Positions 43,782 to 53,508 are shown, counted from the stretch's first letter. The stretch is DNA of 64,000 nt from Segatella hominis (GCF_019249725.2 NZ_CP137559.1:2979001-3043000), one strand, 5' to 3'. Numbers and translations: made by a program. The notes: generated by a model not told the origin, from the sequence alone.

Positions 43782-44468
43782 ATGTGGTTAATCAATTCAT
43801 CTATTGGTAGAAAGGTAGTGATGTCAGTAACTGGTATTGCACTTATTCTATTCTTGACATTCCACGGTTGCATGAATGTGGTTGCGCTTTTCTCCGGAGA
43901 GGCTTACAACACAATCTGCGAGTTGTTGGGTGCTAACTGGTACGCCGTAGTTGCAACTTTGGGTTTGGCAGCTTTGGCAGTTTGTCACATCGTTTATGCT
44001 TTCATCCTGACAGCACAGAACCGTCGTGCTCGTGGTAACCAGCGTTACGAGGTAACAGCAAAGCCAGAGAAGGTAGAGTGGGCAAGTCAGAACATGTTGG
44101 TTCTCGGTATCATCATCGTTCTCGGTCTTTTGCTTCACTTGTTCAACTTCTGGTACAACATGATGTTTGCTGAGCTCTTGGGTACAAGCTTCGGTCACAG
44201 CCCATCAGATGGCTTTGCATTCATTCAGGACACCTTTGCTAACCCTGTGTTCGTAGTTCTCTACATCATCTGGTTGGTAGCTCTTTGGTTCCACCTCACT
44301 CACGGTTTCTGGAGTGCTATTCAGACTCTCGGTTGGAACGGTAAGACTTGGTTCTGCCGTTGGAAGACTATTGGTATGATTTACTCTACCATCCTGCTTC
44401 TCCTCTTCATCGTTGTCGTTTTGGCATTCGCTTTCGGTTGTGCTCCATCTTTGTGCTGTGCAGCTTAA
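43782..44468 (+). CDS. frdC: Fumarate reductase/succinate dehydrogenase cytochrome b subunit
   Basis: This subunit anchors the complex in the inner membrane and passes electrons from menaquinol through heme b. The 228 residues have about five membrane helices and conserved His residues (LFLTFHGCMNV, AVCHIVYAF, LLLHLFNF, LWFHLTHGFWSAIQTLGW), the pattern of the di-heme B-type anchor in Bacteroidetes. It is first in the frdCAB operon, 32 bases before frdA. Codon use (GGT, CGT, AAC, TTC) is that of a highly expressed gene. Confidence 0.92.
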   Translation: MWLINSSIGRKVVMSVTGIALILFLTFHGCMNVVALFSGEAYNTICELLGANWYAVVATLGLAALAVCHIVYAFILTAQNRRARGNQRYEVTAKPEKVEWASQNMLVLGIIIVLGLLLHLFNFWYNMMFAELLGTSFGHSPSDGFAFIQDTFANPVFVVLYIIWLVALWFHLTHGFWSAIQTLGWNGKTWFCRWKTIGMIYSTILLLLFIVVVLAFAFGCAPSLCCAA

Positions 44469-44500
44469 TTCATGTAATCATTTAAGTATTAAAAAAGATT

Positions 44501-46483
44501 ATGGCAAAAACATTAAATTCTAGAATACCTGAAGGACCAGTAGCTGAGAAATGGACCAACTATAAGGCTCATCAGCGTTTGGTTAACCCAAAGAATAAGT
44601 TAAAGCTCGACATTATCGTTGTAGGTACAGGTTTGGCAGGTGCTTCTGCAGCTGCTTCTCTTGGCGAGATGGGCTTCAATATTTTGAACTTCTGCATCCA
44701 GGACTCTCCACGTCGTGCTCACTCTATTGCAGCACAGGGTGGTATCAATGCAGCTAAGAATTATCAGAATGATGGTGACTCAGTTTACCGTTTGTTCTAC
44801 GATACAGTAAAGGGTGGTGACTACCGTGCTCGTGAGGCTAACGTTTACCGTTTGGCTGAGGTGAGCAACGACATCATCGACCAGTGTGTAGCTCAGGGTG
44901 TTCCTTTCGCTCGTGAGTATGGTGGTATGTTGGCTAACCGTTCTTTCGGTGGTGCTCAGGTATCTCGTACATTCTATGCTAAGGGTCAGACTGGTCAGCA
45001 GCTCCTCCTCGGTGCTTACTCTTCTTTGAGCCGCATGGTTGAGGCAGGTAAGGTAAAGCTCTTCACTCGTTACGAGATGGAGGATGTAGTTATCATTGAT
45101 GGTCACGCTCGTGGTATCATCGCCAAGAATTTGATTACAGGTGAGTTGGAGCGTTTCTCTGCCAACGCCGTAGTTATCGCTACTGGTGGTTATGGTAACG
45201 CTTACTTCCTCTCTACAAACGCTATGGGTTGTAACTGTACAGCAGCTATCCAGTGCTACCGCAAGGGTGCTGACTTCGCTAACCCATCTTATGTTCAGAT
45301 TCACCCTACATGTATCCCTGTTCACGGTACAAACCAGAGTAAGTTGACTTTGATGTCAGAGTCACTCCGTAACGATGGTCGTATCTGGGTTCCTAAGAAG
45401 ATTGAGGATGCTAAGGCATTGCAGGCAGGTACAAAGAAGGGTTCTGATATTCCTGAGGAAGACCGCGACTACTACTTGGAGCGCCGTTACCCAGCATTCG
45501 GTAACTTGGTTCCTCGTGACGTGGCTTCTCGTGCAGCTAAGGAGCGTTGCGACAAGGGCTTCGGTGTCAACAACACAGGTCTTGCCGTATTCCTCGACTT
45601 CTCTGAGTCTATCAACCGTCTTGGTATCGACGTTATCCTGCAGCGTTATGGCAACCTCTTCGATATGTATGAGGAGATTACCGATGTTAACCCAGGTGAG
45701 TTGGCTAACGAGATCAATGGTGTGAAGTACTACAACCCAATGATGATCTTCCCTGCTATCCACTATACAATGGGTGGTATCTGGGTTGACTACGAGTTGA
45801 TGACCACTATCCCAGGTCTCTTCGCTATTGGTGAGTGTAACTTCTCTGACCACGGTGCTAACCGTCTTGGTGCTTCTGCTTTGATGCAGGGTTTGGCTGA
45901 TGGTTACTTCGTATTGCCATACACTATCCAGAATTACTTGGCAGACCAGGCATTGTGGCCAAAGCTCTCTACCGATCTCCCAGAGTTCGCAGAGGCAGAG
46001 GCAGGTGTTCAGAAGGAAATCGACCGTTTGATGGGTATTCAGGGCAAGCGCTCTGTAGATTCTATCCACAAGGAGTTGGGTCACATCCTTTGGGAGCACG
46101 TAGGTATGGGTCGTACCAAGGAAGGTCTTGAGGAAGGCTTGAAGAAGATGAAGGCTCTCCGTGAGGAATTCAACAAGAACCTCTTCATTCCAGGTAAGAA
46201 GGAAGGCTTGAACGTAGAGTTGGATAAGGCTATCCACTTGCGTGACTTCATCTTGATGGGCGAGTTGATCGCTTACGACGCATTGCACCGTAACGAGAGC
46301 TGTGGTGGTCACTTCCGTGAGGAGTACCAGACAGAGGAAGGCGAGGCTAAGCGTGATGATGAGAACTTCTTCTACGTAGGTTGCTGGGAGTATCAGGGCA
46401 ACGATACAACTGCTCCAGTGCTCAACAAGGAACCTCTTGAGTATGAGGCAATTAAGGTACAGACAAGAAATTACAAGAATTAA
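44501..46483 (+). CDS. frdA: Fumarate reductase/succinate dehydrogenase flavoprotein subunit
   Basis: The catalytic subunit reduces fumarate to succinate, the terminal step of succinate fermentation. The 660 residues contain the FAD fold ([20 protein letters not shown]) and the covalent FAD-His in [14 protein letters not shown] (about residue 79). They also contain [10 protein letters not shown], the substrate-site [10 protein letters not shown] and [20 protein letters not shown]. Length and composition fit the larger Bacteroidetes form. It shares the operon with frdC and frdB. Confidence 0.95.
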   Translation: MAKTLNSRIPEGPVAEKWTNYKAHQRLVNPKNKLKLDIIVVGTGLAGASAAASLGEMGFNILNFCIQDSPRRAHSIAAQGGINAAKNYQNDGDSVYRLFYDTVKGGDYRAREANVYRLAEVSNDIIDQCVAQGVPFAREYGGMLANRSFGGAQVSRTFYAKGQTGQQLLLGAYSSLSRMVEAGKVKLFTRYEMEDVVIIDGHARGIIAKNLITGELERFSANAVVIATGGYGNAYFLSTNAMGCNCTAAIQCYRKGADFANPSYVQIHPTCIPVHGTNQSKLTLMSESLRNDGRIWVPKKIEDAKALQAGTKKGSDIPEEDRDYYLERRYPAFGNLVPRDVASRAAKERCDKGFGVNNTGLAVFLDFSESINRLGIDVILQRYGNLFDMYEEITDVNPGELANEINGVKYYNPMMIFPAIHYTMGGIWVDYELMTTIPGLFAIGECNFSDHGANRLGASALMQGLADGYFVLPYTIQNYLADQALWPKLSTDLPEFAEAEAGVQKEIDRLMGIQGKRSVDSIHKELGHILWEHVGMGRTKEGLEEGLKKMKALREEFNKNLFIPGKKEGLNVELDKAIHLRDFILMGELIAYDALHRNESCGGHFREEYQTEEGEAKRDDENFFYVGCWEYQGNDTTAPVLNKEPLEYEAIKVQTRNYKN

Positions 46484-46498
46484 AAAGCGAACAAGACA

Positions 46499-47257
46499 AT
46501 GGCAAGAAATATAAGTTTCACAGTTAAGTATTGGAAGCAGGACGGTCCTAATGCACAGGGTCACTTCGATACACATGAGATGAAGAACATCCCAGATGAC
46601 ACCTCATTCCTTGAGATGCTCGACATCTTGAACGAGGAGCTCATCGAGTCAGGTCAGGAGCCTTTCGTCTTCGACCACGACTGCCGCGAGGGTATCTGCG
46701 GTATGTGCTCTCTTTATATTAATGGTACACCACATGGTAAGACAGAGCGTGGTGCTACAACATGTCAGCTCTACATGCGTCGTTTCAACGATGGTGACGT
46801 AATCACCGTTGAGCCTTGGCGTTCTGCAGGTTTCCCTATCATCAAGGACTGTATGGTTGACCGTTCAGCATTCGACAAGATCATCCAGGCAGGTGGTTAC
46901 ACCAGCATTCGTACAGGTCAGGCTCAGGATGCTAATGCTATCCTGATTCCTAAGGAGAATGCAGACGAGGCAATGGATTGCGCTACATGTATCGGTTGCG
47001 GTGCTTGTGTTGCTGCATGTAAGAATGGTTCTGCTATGCTCTTCGTCAGCTCAAAGGTCAGCCAGCTGGCACTTCTCCCACAGGGTCGTGTAGAGGCTGC
47101 TGCCCGTGCTAAGAAGATGATTGCACGCATGGATGAGCTCGGATTCGGTAACTGTACAAACACTCGTGCTTGCGAGGCTGTTTGTCCAAAGAACGAGTCT
47201 ATCGCTAACATCGCCCGCTTGAACCGTGAGTTCTTGAAGGCAAAGTTGGCTGACTAA
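46499..47257 (+). CDS. frdB: Fumarate reductase/succinate dehydrogenase iron-sulfur subunit
   Basis: This subunit carries three clusters that wire heme to FAD. The 252 residues have the 2Fe-2S ferredoxin loop [21 protein letters not shown] (about 60-80, with a later Cys in GATTCQLY). The 4Fe-4S motif is [15 protein letters not shown]. The 3Fe-4S region is [17 protein letters not shown]. It starts 15 bases after frdA and is closed by a strong terminator. Confidence 0.95.
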   Translation: MARNISFTVKYWKQDGPNAQGHFDTHEMKNIPDDTSFLEMLDILNEELIESGQEPFVFDHDCREGICGMCSLYINGTPHGKTERGATTCQLYMRRFNDGDVITVEPWRSAGFPIIKDCMVDRSAFDKIIQAGGYTSIRTGQAQDANAILIPKENADEAMDCATCIGCGACVAACKNGSAMLFVSSKVSQLALLPQGRVEAAARAKKMIARMDELGFGNCTNTRACEAVCPKNESIANIARLNREFLKAKLAD

Positions 47258-47361
47258 TATCGTAATCAAGGATTTCTCTGCATCTTTTTCGGATGCAGGA
47301 AGTCTTCTCTATACTTTTATTCTTTGTTTTGAAAGGATAATTGGTTGAGAACCAAATGTTT

Positions 47362-47406
47362 AGGTGAGTAAAAGGTTGTTTTGCCTTTTACTCACCTTTG
47401 TTTTTG
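47362..47406 (+). terminator. Terminator of frdCAB
   Basis: AGGTGAGTAAAAGG (47362-47375) pairs perfectly with 47384-47397 and is followed by TTGTTTTTG. Confidence 0.85.
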
Positions 47407-47464
47407 ATAGGTTTGGAATATGCCTTTTAAAAGGATAAAAACAGACAGATATTTTCCCAAAAAT

Positions 47465-47496
47465 TTTGTAGAGTCATCAGAATATCGTATTTTTGC
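47465..47496 (+). promoter_or_regulatory. Promoter of the THUMP-like gene
   Basis: TTTG (47465-47468), 19 bases, TATTTTTGC (47488-47496), 28 bases before the ATG. Confidence 0.7.
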
Positions 47497-47523
47497 GCTT
47501 CAAAGCAAAGAATAAGTAACGAA

Positions 47524-49077
47524 ATGACGAATCATTCAACAGAAATAATGAATCAAGCCACTCAAGATTTTATTCGCCAGCATCAGGATGAAGATGTCCG
47601 CCAGTTGGCTTTCCTTGGAAGCAAGTATCCGGAAGTAAATATGCCTTTCGCGCTCGACCAGATTCGTGGGCGAAAGATGGCGCATGTCAAGTTGCCACGT
47701 TGGGCAAGTATTGAGGGCATTATCTATCCTCCTCATATCTCGATGGAGCAATGTTCGTCAGAGCAGACAGCTCTTTATAAGGCAGAATTGGCGGCAAGAT
47801 TGCTCGGTTTGTCTGTTTCTTCTTCTGAAAACGAAAAAGAGTGCGAAAAAGCCTCTAATTCTCATTTTTCCAAAATTTGCGAATTTGCGAGTGAAGGGGC
47901 AGTTGATTCAGAATTCGCCAAAAATGAAGATACTTGCAAAAAGCAACAGATATTAACAGAATGCGATAAATATGTTAATAAGAGCGAAGGAGAACCGAAT
48001 GAGGAAGATTTTTCTGAAGAAATTGAGTTTGTTGACTTGACTGGTGGTTTCGGAGTGGATTTCTCATATATTGCTTCCCGGTTGGGCGTAAAGTCGATGT
48101 ATGTGGAGCGACAGGCTCATCTTTGTGAGGCTGCGAAGGAAAACTTTGGGCGGTTGGGCTTGAAGAACGCCATCGTGAAGAATGGAGACGGAATAGAGGT
48201 GCTGCATTCTTTTGCTTTAAAGAAGGATGATGCAGCATCAGAATCTTTAGGCATAACTGAAGAGCAGTCTCGGTCATTACTTAAGACCAGCCTTGGTCTT
48301 AAGCTGATCTTCATCGATCCAGCCCGTAGAGACGATGCAGGCAACAAGGTAGTATCCTTGAAAGATTGCACGCCCGATGTAACCCTTTTGCAGGAAGAAA
48401 TGCTTTCGAAGGCAGATTACGTCATCATCAAACTCTCTCCGATGCTCGACTGGCACCGTGCCATAAGCGAATTAAGCCACGTAAGAGAGGTTCATATTAT
48501 CTCCGTTAACAATGAGTGCAAGGAGCTTCTTTTAGTGCTGTCAGCGCGAAATATGGGCGATGTGGAGGCTTCATCGGCAGATGGAGAAGTAAAACATGCC
48601 GGGAATCTCCGCATTTATTGCGTCAATGATGCACAATCCTTCGTCTGCGACGAGTTGGATATGGAGTCTTCTTCTGTCATAATAGCTCCGCCAGTTCTTG
48701 AAGAGATGCAGTATCTTTATGAGCCGAATGCCTCGCTGATGAAAGCCGGCTGTTTCAGCGTTTTATCTGAGCGATATGGAGCCAGAATGCTTTCCAAGAA
48801 CAGCCATCTCTTCGTGAGCATGGAGCCTATCGAGGATTTCCCTGGTAGGAGTTTTCGCATCATCGCCATCTCTTCCTTTAATAAGAAGGAGTTGAAGCGT
48901 TATCTCTCAGGCATCGCCAAGGCGAACATCGCCACCCGCAACTTCCCTCTTTCCGTGGCAGAATTGCGCAAGCGCCTGAAGCTGAAAGATGGTGGTGAAA
49001 CTTATATTTTTGCCACCACACTGAGCAACGAAAGCCATGTGCTGGTAATAACGGAGAAAGCTTGTTCTAACGGGTGA
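47524..49077 (+). CDS. THUMP-like/class I SAM-dependent methyltransferase family protein
   Basis: The 517-residue protein is of the Bacteroidetes THUMP-like family, a presumed RNA methyltransferase. A conserved N-terminal region (QDEDVRQLAFLGSKYPEVNM) is followed by the SAM site EFVDLTGGFGVDFSYIASRL (about 173-192). Then come YVERQAHLCEAAKENF and FIDPARRDDAGNKVVSLKDC, which holds the DPxR-type catalytic segment. The C-terminal third is the THUMP-like domain (NFPLSVAELRKRLKLKDGG). Residues about 98-165 are a hydrophilic, low-complexity insertion between conserved blocks. The target RNA is unknown. Confidence 0.8.
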   Translation: MTNHSTEIMNQATQDFIRQHQDEDVRQLAFLGSKYPEVNMPFALDQIRGRKMAHVKLPRWASIEGIIYPPHISMEQCSSEQTALYKAELAARLLGLSVSSSENEKECEKASNSHFSKICEFASEGAVDSEFAKNEDTCKKQQILTECDKYVNKSEGEPNEEDFSEEIEFVDLTGGFGVDFSYIASRLGVKSMYVERQAHLCEAAKENFGRLGLKNAIVKNGDGIEVLHSFALKKDDAASESLGITEEQSRSLLKTSLGLKLIFIDPARRDDAGNKVVSLKDCTPDVTLLQEEMLSKADYVIIKLSPMLDWHRAISELSHVREVHIISVNNECKELLLVLSARNMGDVEASSADGEVKHAGNLRIYCVNDAQSFVCDELDMESSSVIIAPPVLEEMQYLYEPNASLMKAGCFSVLSERYGARMLSKNSHLFVSMEPIEDFPGRSFRIIAISSFNKKELKRYLSGIAKANIATRNFPLSVAELRKRLKLKDGGETYIFATTLSNESHVLVITEKACSNG

Positions 49078-49131
49078 AAGTCCCGAGCAATTCCCGCTAT
49101 TAGGGCTTGCTTAGGACTTTTACCCGTTAGA
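49066..49131 (+). terminator. Long hairpin overlapping the THUMP-like gene stop
   Basis: TCTAACGGGTGAAAGTCC (49066-49083) pairs with 49114-49131 with one mismatch. The stem includes the stop codon TGA (49075-49077). Confidence 0.5.
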
Positions 49132-49152
49132 CAAAGCTCATGCCGAGCGTAC

Positions 49153-49199
49153 AATCAAGAATGGCTGATAATCTTTTTCATTATCAGCCATTCTTGATT
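49153..49199. terminator. 20-bp perfect hairpin
   Basis: AATCAAGAATGGCTGATAAT (49153-49172) is perfectly complementary to 49180-49199 around CTTTTTC, followed by TTGTTGATT. It is a likely terminator between convergent units. Confidence 0.7.
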
Positions 49200-49239
49200 T
49201 GTTGATTACAAAATATTAATCCCAATCCCTTTCATCATT

Positions 49240-49816
49240 CTAAATCACTTTTAGATATTTCAATGCTTGATATATTCCGTCATCATCGACAGTATTTGTA
49301 ACATGGTCTGCCGCATCCTTTACTGTTTGAGATGCGTTCCCCATTACTACGCCGATTCCGGCTTCCCTTATCATAGGAAGGTCATTGCCTCCATCTCCGA
49401 AAGCAACCGTCTGGGAAAGGGGGAATGCCGTACCATGTAATCATATCTTTCATGCCCTTTGCCTTATCTACTCCTTTTGCTGTAATATCAATAAACTCAG
49501 GATACCATCGGCTTGATACTACATTATTTAAAAAGGCAAAATAGCCTGTTCTTCCATTGGCGTTACCACAGGTGTAAGTTGCAATATGCGTTGTCCGAGA
49601 ATCGTTTGCAGTGATGAGCTTTCCCTGAGATCCTGAACATTCAGCATGTCCTTGAAGATATGGTCTGCTGCCGGATTGTTGTTGTACCTCATAATGTCCT
49701 GTCTGCGACTTGAAGAAACGCATCATGTGGTTCGGCTCCGAGAAATGAAGCGAGAAAGCCACTTCCTTAACCGACAAACTGGAAAACAACAAACGGCTTT
49801 TGGTTTCTTCTACCAT
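49240..49816 (-). pseudogene. Chimeric pseudogene: AraC C-terminus joined to Cof-type HAD hydrolase
   Basis: The first 45 residues (SSLSVKEVAFSLHFSEPNHM, MRFFKSQTG) are the second helix-turn-helix of an AraC regulator. After QQQSGSRPYLQ the frame becomes a Cof/HAD-IIB phosphatase (KLITANDSRTTHIATYTCGN, ITAKGVDKAKGMKDM). An extra C in the run at about 49422-49426 shifts the frame. The expected end (TVAFGDGGNDLPMIREAGIG, HVTNTVDDDGIYQALKYLKV) follows in the other frame to a stop at 49240. Both genes lack their N-terminal parts. Confidence 0.8.
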
Positions 49817-49824
49817 ATGTTACC

Positions 49825-49859
49825 TTTTCGGGGCATGGAGCAATTTGACTCCACATAGT
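49825..49859. repeat. 35-bp direct repeat, left copy
   Basis: This matches 51687-51721 at 33 of 35 positions (core CATGGAGCAATTTGACTCCA) and flanks the carboxylesterase gene. Confidence 0.8.
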
Positions 49860-49904
49860 AGGTCAAGGTTGCTGCCTAAAAGGTGGGATATCTCTTTAAT
49901 GAAA

Positions 49905-49938
49905 AAGTTCCAAGTGGGAGAAATGCCACTTGGAACTT
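49905..49938 (-). terminator. Terminator of the carboxylesterase gene
   Basis: A 13-bp perfect stem (AAGTTCCAAGTGG with CCACTTGGAACTT) is followed on the minus strand by TTTCATT. Confidence 0.75.
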
Positions 49939-49944
49939 GACGTA

Positions 49945-51486
49945 TTATTTTCTTTTTTCCTTGAAGAACTTCTCGAAGAAGTCCATTTGCTTTTGATTTT
50001 GAACAGGACCCAAATGCAGTCCTTCTTTCATAATCATCACCGTTGGTTTACCTTCCTGGTAGGTAGTCCAGAAAGGAAGGCTATCCCCATTTGGATTGCC
50101 GGTCTTGGTAAAGTTGATCCAGTAGCGTGACATGATTTGTTCCATGTGCTGCTCCGTCTCGGTCATCTTTCCAGAGCCAAACTTATAGCCATAGATGAAT
50201 GGCATCTCTGCTACATGGCTGGCTCCTCCCTTGCGGCTTTTCACGATGGTGTTCTCTGAGTCTTGGTCAAAGTAATACATATACACCTTGCCTTTGCCGG
50301 TCTTGCTCTGCAGGTTAGCCCAGGCATACGTTCCCCATGCAAAGGAGCCATCACGGAAAATGTCGGATTGGGCGAAGTAGGTTTCTTCCTCTGTCTTGGC
50401 AGGATAGAGGCTGAGAACCTGGTCTGCCCAGCTTCCATATATCTCATGGATTCTTTTCTCATAGTCACTTACACTGACAGGGCGGCTAAACATACTTCCT
50501 TCGTCGCTGTTGGTTCCTATAATGACATTTACATCATTGTAGTTTCCCTTTTCATAGAGCTTATACTGGTCATCGGTGATGGAGTAGCCGTCAACGTTCG
50601 GCCAGAAGGACTCAAGGGCGGTATTCTTCACGATGTCCATAGCCGGAACTTTTCTTAGCTGCTTCAAGTTCTTAGCCTTGAGTCTCTTTTGAAGGAGAAT
50701 TCCACCTGCTTCTGCCGCTTTGGATGTGAGCATGGCAGTGTTACCATTTCTGCTTTCACCCACAGGCCAGAAGGAGCTACCACTTTCGCTGATGGCTCCT
50801 CGGAAGAGTCCCTTGGCAAGGGGAGAGGCGCATAGTATACTTACCGAGATACCACCGGCAGATTCTCCTGCAATGGTAATCTTGTCTGGGTCTCCACCGA
50901 AGGCAGCGATATTGTCGTGAATCCATTTTAAGGCCATCACCTGGTCAAGGATGCCATAGTTACCAGATATGTTCTTGCCTGATTCCTTACTCAGCTCAGG
51001 ATGTGCCATGAATCCCAAGGCTCCCAAGCGGTATTCTATGCTGCAATAGATGATGCCTTCCTTGACAAAGCTTTCCTGAGTTCCACTGTAGGAGCCAGTA
51101 AGAAAGGCTCCTCCATGAATCATCACAAATACAGGGAGTTTGTCATTCTTACTCTTGGCTGGCGTTTCCACACTGAGGTATAGGCAGTCCTCGCTCATGC
51201 CCAGCTCTCCACCATTTTGGTTAGGGTCGATGGGCTGTGGTGGACGGTCTCCCCATTTATCTGCTTTGAATACTCCCTTCCAAGGCTTCTTGCTCACTGG
51301 GGCTTTCCATCTGAGGTTGCCCACTGGTGCTTCAGCGTATGGGATTCCCTTGTATAGGGCGAATCCTTCATGTTCCACACCTTCAATTTCTCCTTGCTCC
51401 ACTGTTGTTCTTAGCAGTTGGGCGTTAGCTGTCGATAGGCAAAAGAGTGTCAGGGCGGCTGTCAGTAGATGTCTTTTCAATCTCAT
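49945..51486 (-). CDS. Type B carboxylesterase, exported
   Basis: This alpha/beta hydrolase of the cholinesterase/carboxylesterase family has 513 residues and signal peptide MRLKRHLLTAALTLFCLSTA (NAQ follows). The nucleophile Ser is in TIAGESAGGISVSIL (about residue 210). The acid residue is in IGTNSDEGSMF and the His in GGASHVAEMPFIYGY. EDCLYLSVETP is the family's second signature, and VMIHGGAFLTGSY forms the oxyanion hole. It probably removes ester groups from plant glycans or other diet-derived esters; the next gene is also an esterase, transcribed the other way. Confidence 0.9.
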   Translation of the reverse strand: MRLKRHLLTAALTLFCLSTANAQLLRTTVEQGEIEGVEHEGFALYKGIPYAEAPVGNLRWKAPVSKKPWKGVFKADKWGDRPPQPIDPNQNGGELGMSEDCLYLSVETPAKSKNDKLPVFVMIHGGAFLTGSYSGTQESFVKEGIIYCSIEYRLGALGFMAHPELSKESGKNISGNYGILDQVMALKWIHDNIAAFGGDPDKITIAGESAGGISVSILCASPLAKGLFRGAISESGSSFWPVGESRNGNTAMLTSKAAEAGGILLQKRLKAKNLKQLRKVPAMDIVKNTALESFWPNVDGYSITDDQYKLYEKGNYNDVNVIIGTNSDEGSMFSRPVSVSDYEKRIHEIYGSWADQVLSLYPAKTEEETYFAQSDIFRDGSFAWGTYAWANLQSKTGKGKVYMYYFDQDSENTIVKSRKGGASHVAEMPFIYGYKFGSGKMTETEQHMEQIMSRYWINFTKTGNPNGDSLPFWTTYQEGKPTVMIMKEGLHLGPVQNQKQMDFFEKFFKEKRK

Positions 51487-51507
51487 TTCTGGTTATTCCA
51501 TTAATTC

Positions 51508-51605
51508 CGCAACACTATTATCAATTAAACTTTTTAAGCACCTGAGCAACAGAAAGTTGCTCAGGATTTTGCTATGTCAGAATTTTTACTTATCTTAGTG
51601 TTGCG
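51508..51605. repeat. Nested inverted repeats upstream of the carboxylesterase gene
   Basis: CGCAACACTA (51508-51517) pairs with TAGTGTTGCG (51596-51605). Inside it CCTGAGCAAC (51541-51550) pairs with GTTGCTCAGG (51556-51565). It would lie in the 5' leader if transcription starts from the -7 element at 51639. Confidence 0.7.
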
Positions 51606-51638
51606 AAAAGAAAACAAGCAAAACTCTGATATGACATG

Positions 51639-51647
51639 GCAAAGATA
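51639..51647 (-). promoter_or_regulatory. -7 element upstream of the carboxylesterase gene
   Basis: Minus-strand TATCTTTGC. It implies a structured leader of about 145 bases before the ATG at 51486. Confidence 0.45.
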
Positions 51648-51686
51648 CAAATTAAATCTGAGAAACTTACTCCTTTTGGAGGAGTA

Positions 51687-51721
51687 TTTTCGGGTCATGG
51701 AGCAATTTGACTCCATATAGT
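51687..51721. repeat. 35-bp direct repeat, right copy
   Basis: Second copy of the repeat at 49825-49859. On the minus strand both copies read ESNCSM followed by P/T-R-K, so they may be remnants of one duplicated gene. The rest of 51722-51853 has no gene I can support. Confidence 0.75.
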
Positions 51722-51895
51722 CTTCTGTAATCGACTCCACCCTCAGAATTTCACTACTCATTTGATGAACCATCTCTCGCTTCATCCGACACTTCGCACT
51801 TCTCGCCAGTGTTGGAGAGAATAGATGATTGAGTTTTTTCTTATTGTGATTCCTTGGAGAATGTTAGTTTTCCGCCAGTGCTTAAAACTATCGGG

Positions 51896-51952
51896 AAGGA
51901 TATTTGTTTGTTCAAGATGCCTATTGAGGGTATCTTGAACAAAAATATCCTT
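51896..51952. terminator. Hairpin upstream of the acetyl esterase promoter
   Basis: AAGGATATTT and TTGTTCAAGAT pair with ATCTTGAACAA and AATATCCTT around a short loop. It probably ends whatever reads from the left. Confidence 0.5.
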
Positions 51953-51960
51953 GAAATCGT

Positions 51961-51992
51961 TTTGTTATCTCAATGGAATGTTGTACTTTTGC
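51961..51992 (+). promoter_or_regulatory. Promoter of the acetyl xylan esterase-like gene
   Basis: TTTG (51961-51964), 19 bases, TACTTTTGC (51984-51992). It lies inside the longer in-frame reading, so translation from 52044 is preferred. Confidence 0.7.
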
Positions 51993-52043
51993 GCTCATAT
52001 ATGATAGTTGAATATTATATTTTAAAAACAAACTATAAAATTA

Positions 52044-53380
52044 TGAACAGATTAAGGACAATCTATCTATCGCTTCTGTTTATCCTGGCGATGAACATGA
52101 CGAGTGTGTTAAGTGTGAAGGCAGAGAACTATCCGTACAAGAGTGATTATCTTTGGCTTACCGTGCCCGATCATGCTGACTGGCTCTATAAGACTGGCGA
52201 GCAGGCTAAGGTGGAAGTAAGTTTCTATAAGTATGGAATTCCCCGTGATGGCGAGGTGAAGTATGAAATAGGCGATGACCTGCTCAAGGCTGATAAGCAG
52301 GGAAGCTTCAGACTGAAGAATGGGCGCGCCATCGTGAACATCGGAACCCGAAAGACTCCAGGTTTCCGAGATTTGCGCTTGTTTTATAAGCTCGATGGCA
52401 AAACCTATCAGCATCATGTGAAAGTAGGATTCTCGGTGGATAAGATTCAGCCTTATACCCAGGAACCTAAGGATTTCGACAGTTTCTGGCAGGAGGCGAA
52501 GGATGAACTGAAGAACGTTCCCTTGAGCTACACCAAGGAACTCGCCAAGGAATACTGTACCGATAAGATAGATTGCTATCTCGTAAAACTTCAGATAGAT
52601 AAGATGGGACATGTGATGTATGGCTATCTTTTCTATCCCAAGAATGCCAGCCAGGGCAACCATCCCGTGGTGCTCACCCCTCCGGGAGCCGGCATTAAGA
52701 CCATCAAGGAACCTCTGCGCAACAAGTATTATGCAGAGAACGGATTCATTCGCTTCGAGATAGAAATCCATGGCCTCGACCCACGTCTTCCTGCCGAAAC
52801 CTTCCTGGAGATAAGTAAGGGATTCAACGATGCAAACGGGGGATATCTTGCCAATGGCTTGGAAGATAAGAACCGCTACTACATGCGCCATGTGTATCAG
52901 GGATTGGTGCGCTGCATCGACTTCCTTACCTCGCTCCCAGAATGGGATGGAAAGAATGTGGCTGTGCAGGGCGGAAGCCAGGGCGGCGCCTTGGCGATAA
53001 TCGCAGCAGGCTTGGATAGCAGAGTAACCCAGTGTGTGGCCAATCATCCGGCGCTCAGCGATATGGCTGGTTATGCAGAGAAGGGAAGAACGGGCGGATA
53101 TCCTCACTTTAATAAATATCATGAGATATTGAAGAACAAGGATTGTCTCAACACCCTGGCTTATTATGATGTGGTGAACTTTGCCCGCAAGGTAAAGGCG
53201 CCTACTTATCTTACATGGGGATATAATGATAATACCTGTCCGCCAACCACCAGCTACGCCGTGTGGAATACCCTGAAATGCGAGAAGGAATCGCTGCTTA
53301 CTCCTATCAACGAGCATTGGACAACCACCGATACCAATCGCAACCAGATGGAGTGGATTAAGAAGCATCTGGTGAAGTAA
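52044..53380 (+). CDS. Acetyl xylan esterase-like (CE7/AXE1) hydrolase, exported
   Basis: CE7 enzymes remove acetyl groups from xylan oligosaccharides and cephalosporin C. The 445 residues start with a signal peptide (MNRLRTIYLSLLFILAMNMT, then SVLSVKA). An N-terminal beta domain of about 110 residues precedes the hydrolase. Landmarks are YLFYPKNASQGNHPVVLTPP, the RGxD-like loop IEIHGLDPRLP, the nucleophile in VQGGSQGGALAIIAAGLDSR and the acid segment YLTWGYNDNTCPP. The final His is in INEHWTTTDTNR. Cell-surface or periplasmic glycan use is likely, perhaps with the esterase at 49945. Confidence 0.88.
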
Positions 53381-53499
53381 CCTTTTTGATGTTCTTGGAA
53401 GATATTGCAACTAGCAGCAATTTATCTTAAAATACCACATTTTTAGCTATATTAATGAAAATCTAACAATTGCCTAACATTTCTATTGAAAAAAAGCAA

Positions 53500-53508
53500 T
53501 AATTTTGC
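53500..53508 (+). promoter_or_regulatory. -7 element of the zinc-ribbon membrane protein gene
   Basis: TAATTTTGC lies 24 bases before the ATG at 53532 and rules out the in-frame upstream start at 53505. Confidence 0.5.

Noticed and set aside
45362..46576. Open minus-strand frame of 404 codons opposite frdA/frdB.
   Set aside because: It mirrors a highly expressed, codon-biased gene, has no family resemblance and no promoter. Similar long antisense frames over the S41 protease, acetyl esterase, parE and U32 genes were rejected for the same reason.
49066..49131. GGGTGAAAGTCC hairpin resembling part of a group II intron.
   Set aside because: No intron domain V, reverse transcriptase or further intron sequence follows; a terminator is simpler.
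51561..51785. Minus-strand frame of 74 codons (MKREMVHQMSSEILRV...).
   Set aside because: It shares a segment with the pseudogene area at 49825, has no family match and spans a -7 element; probably a regulator remnant, not a gene.
51854..52043. Upstream extension of the acetyl esterase gene.
   Set aside because: It contains a hairpin and a near-consensus promoter; translation from 52044 gives a proper signal peptide.
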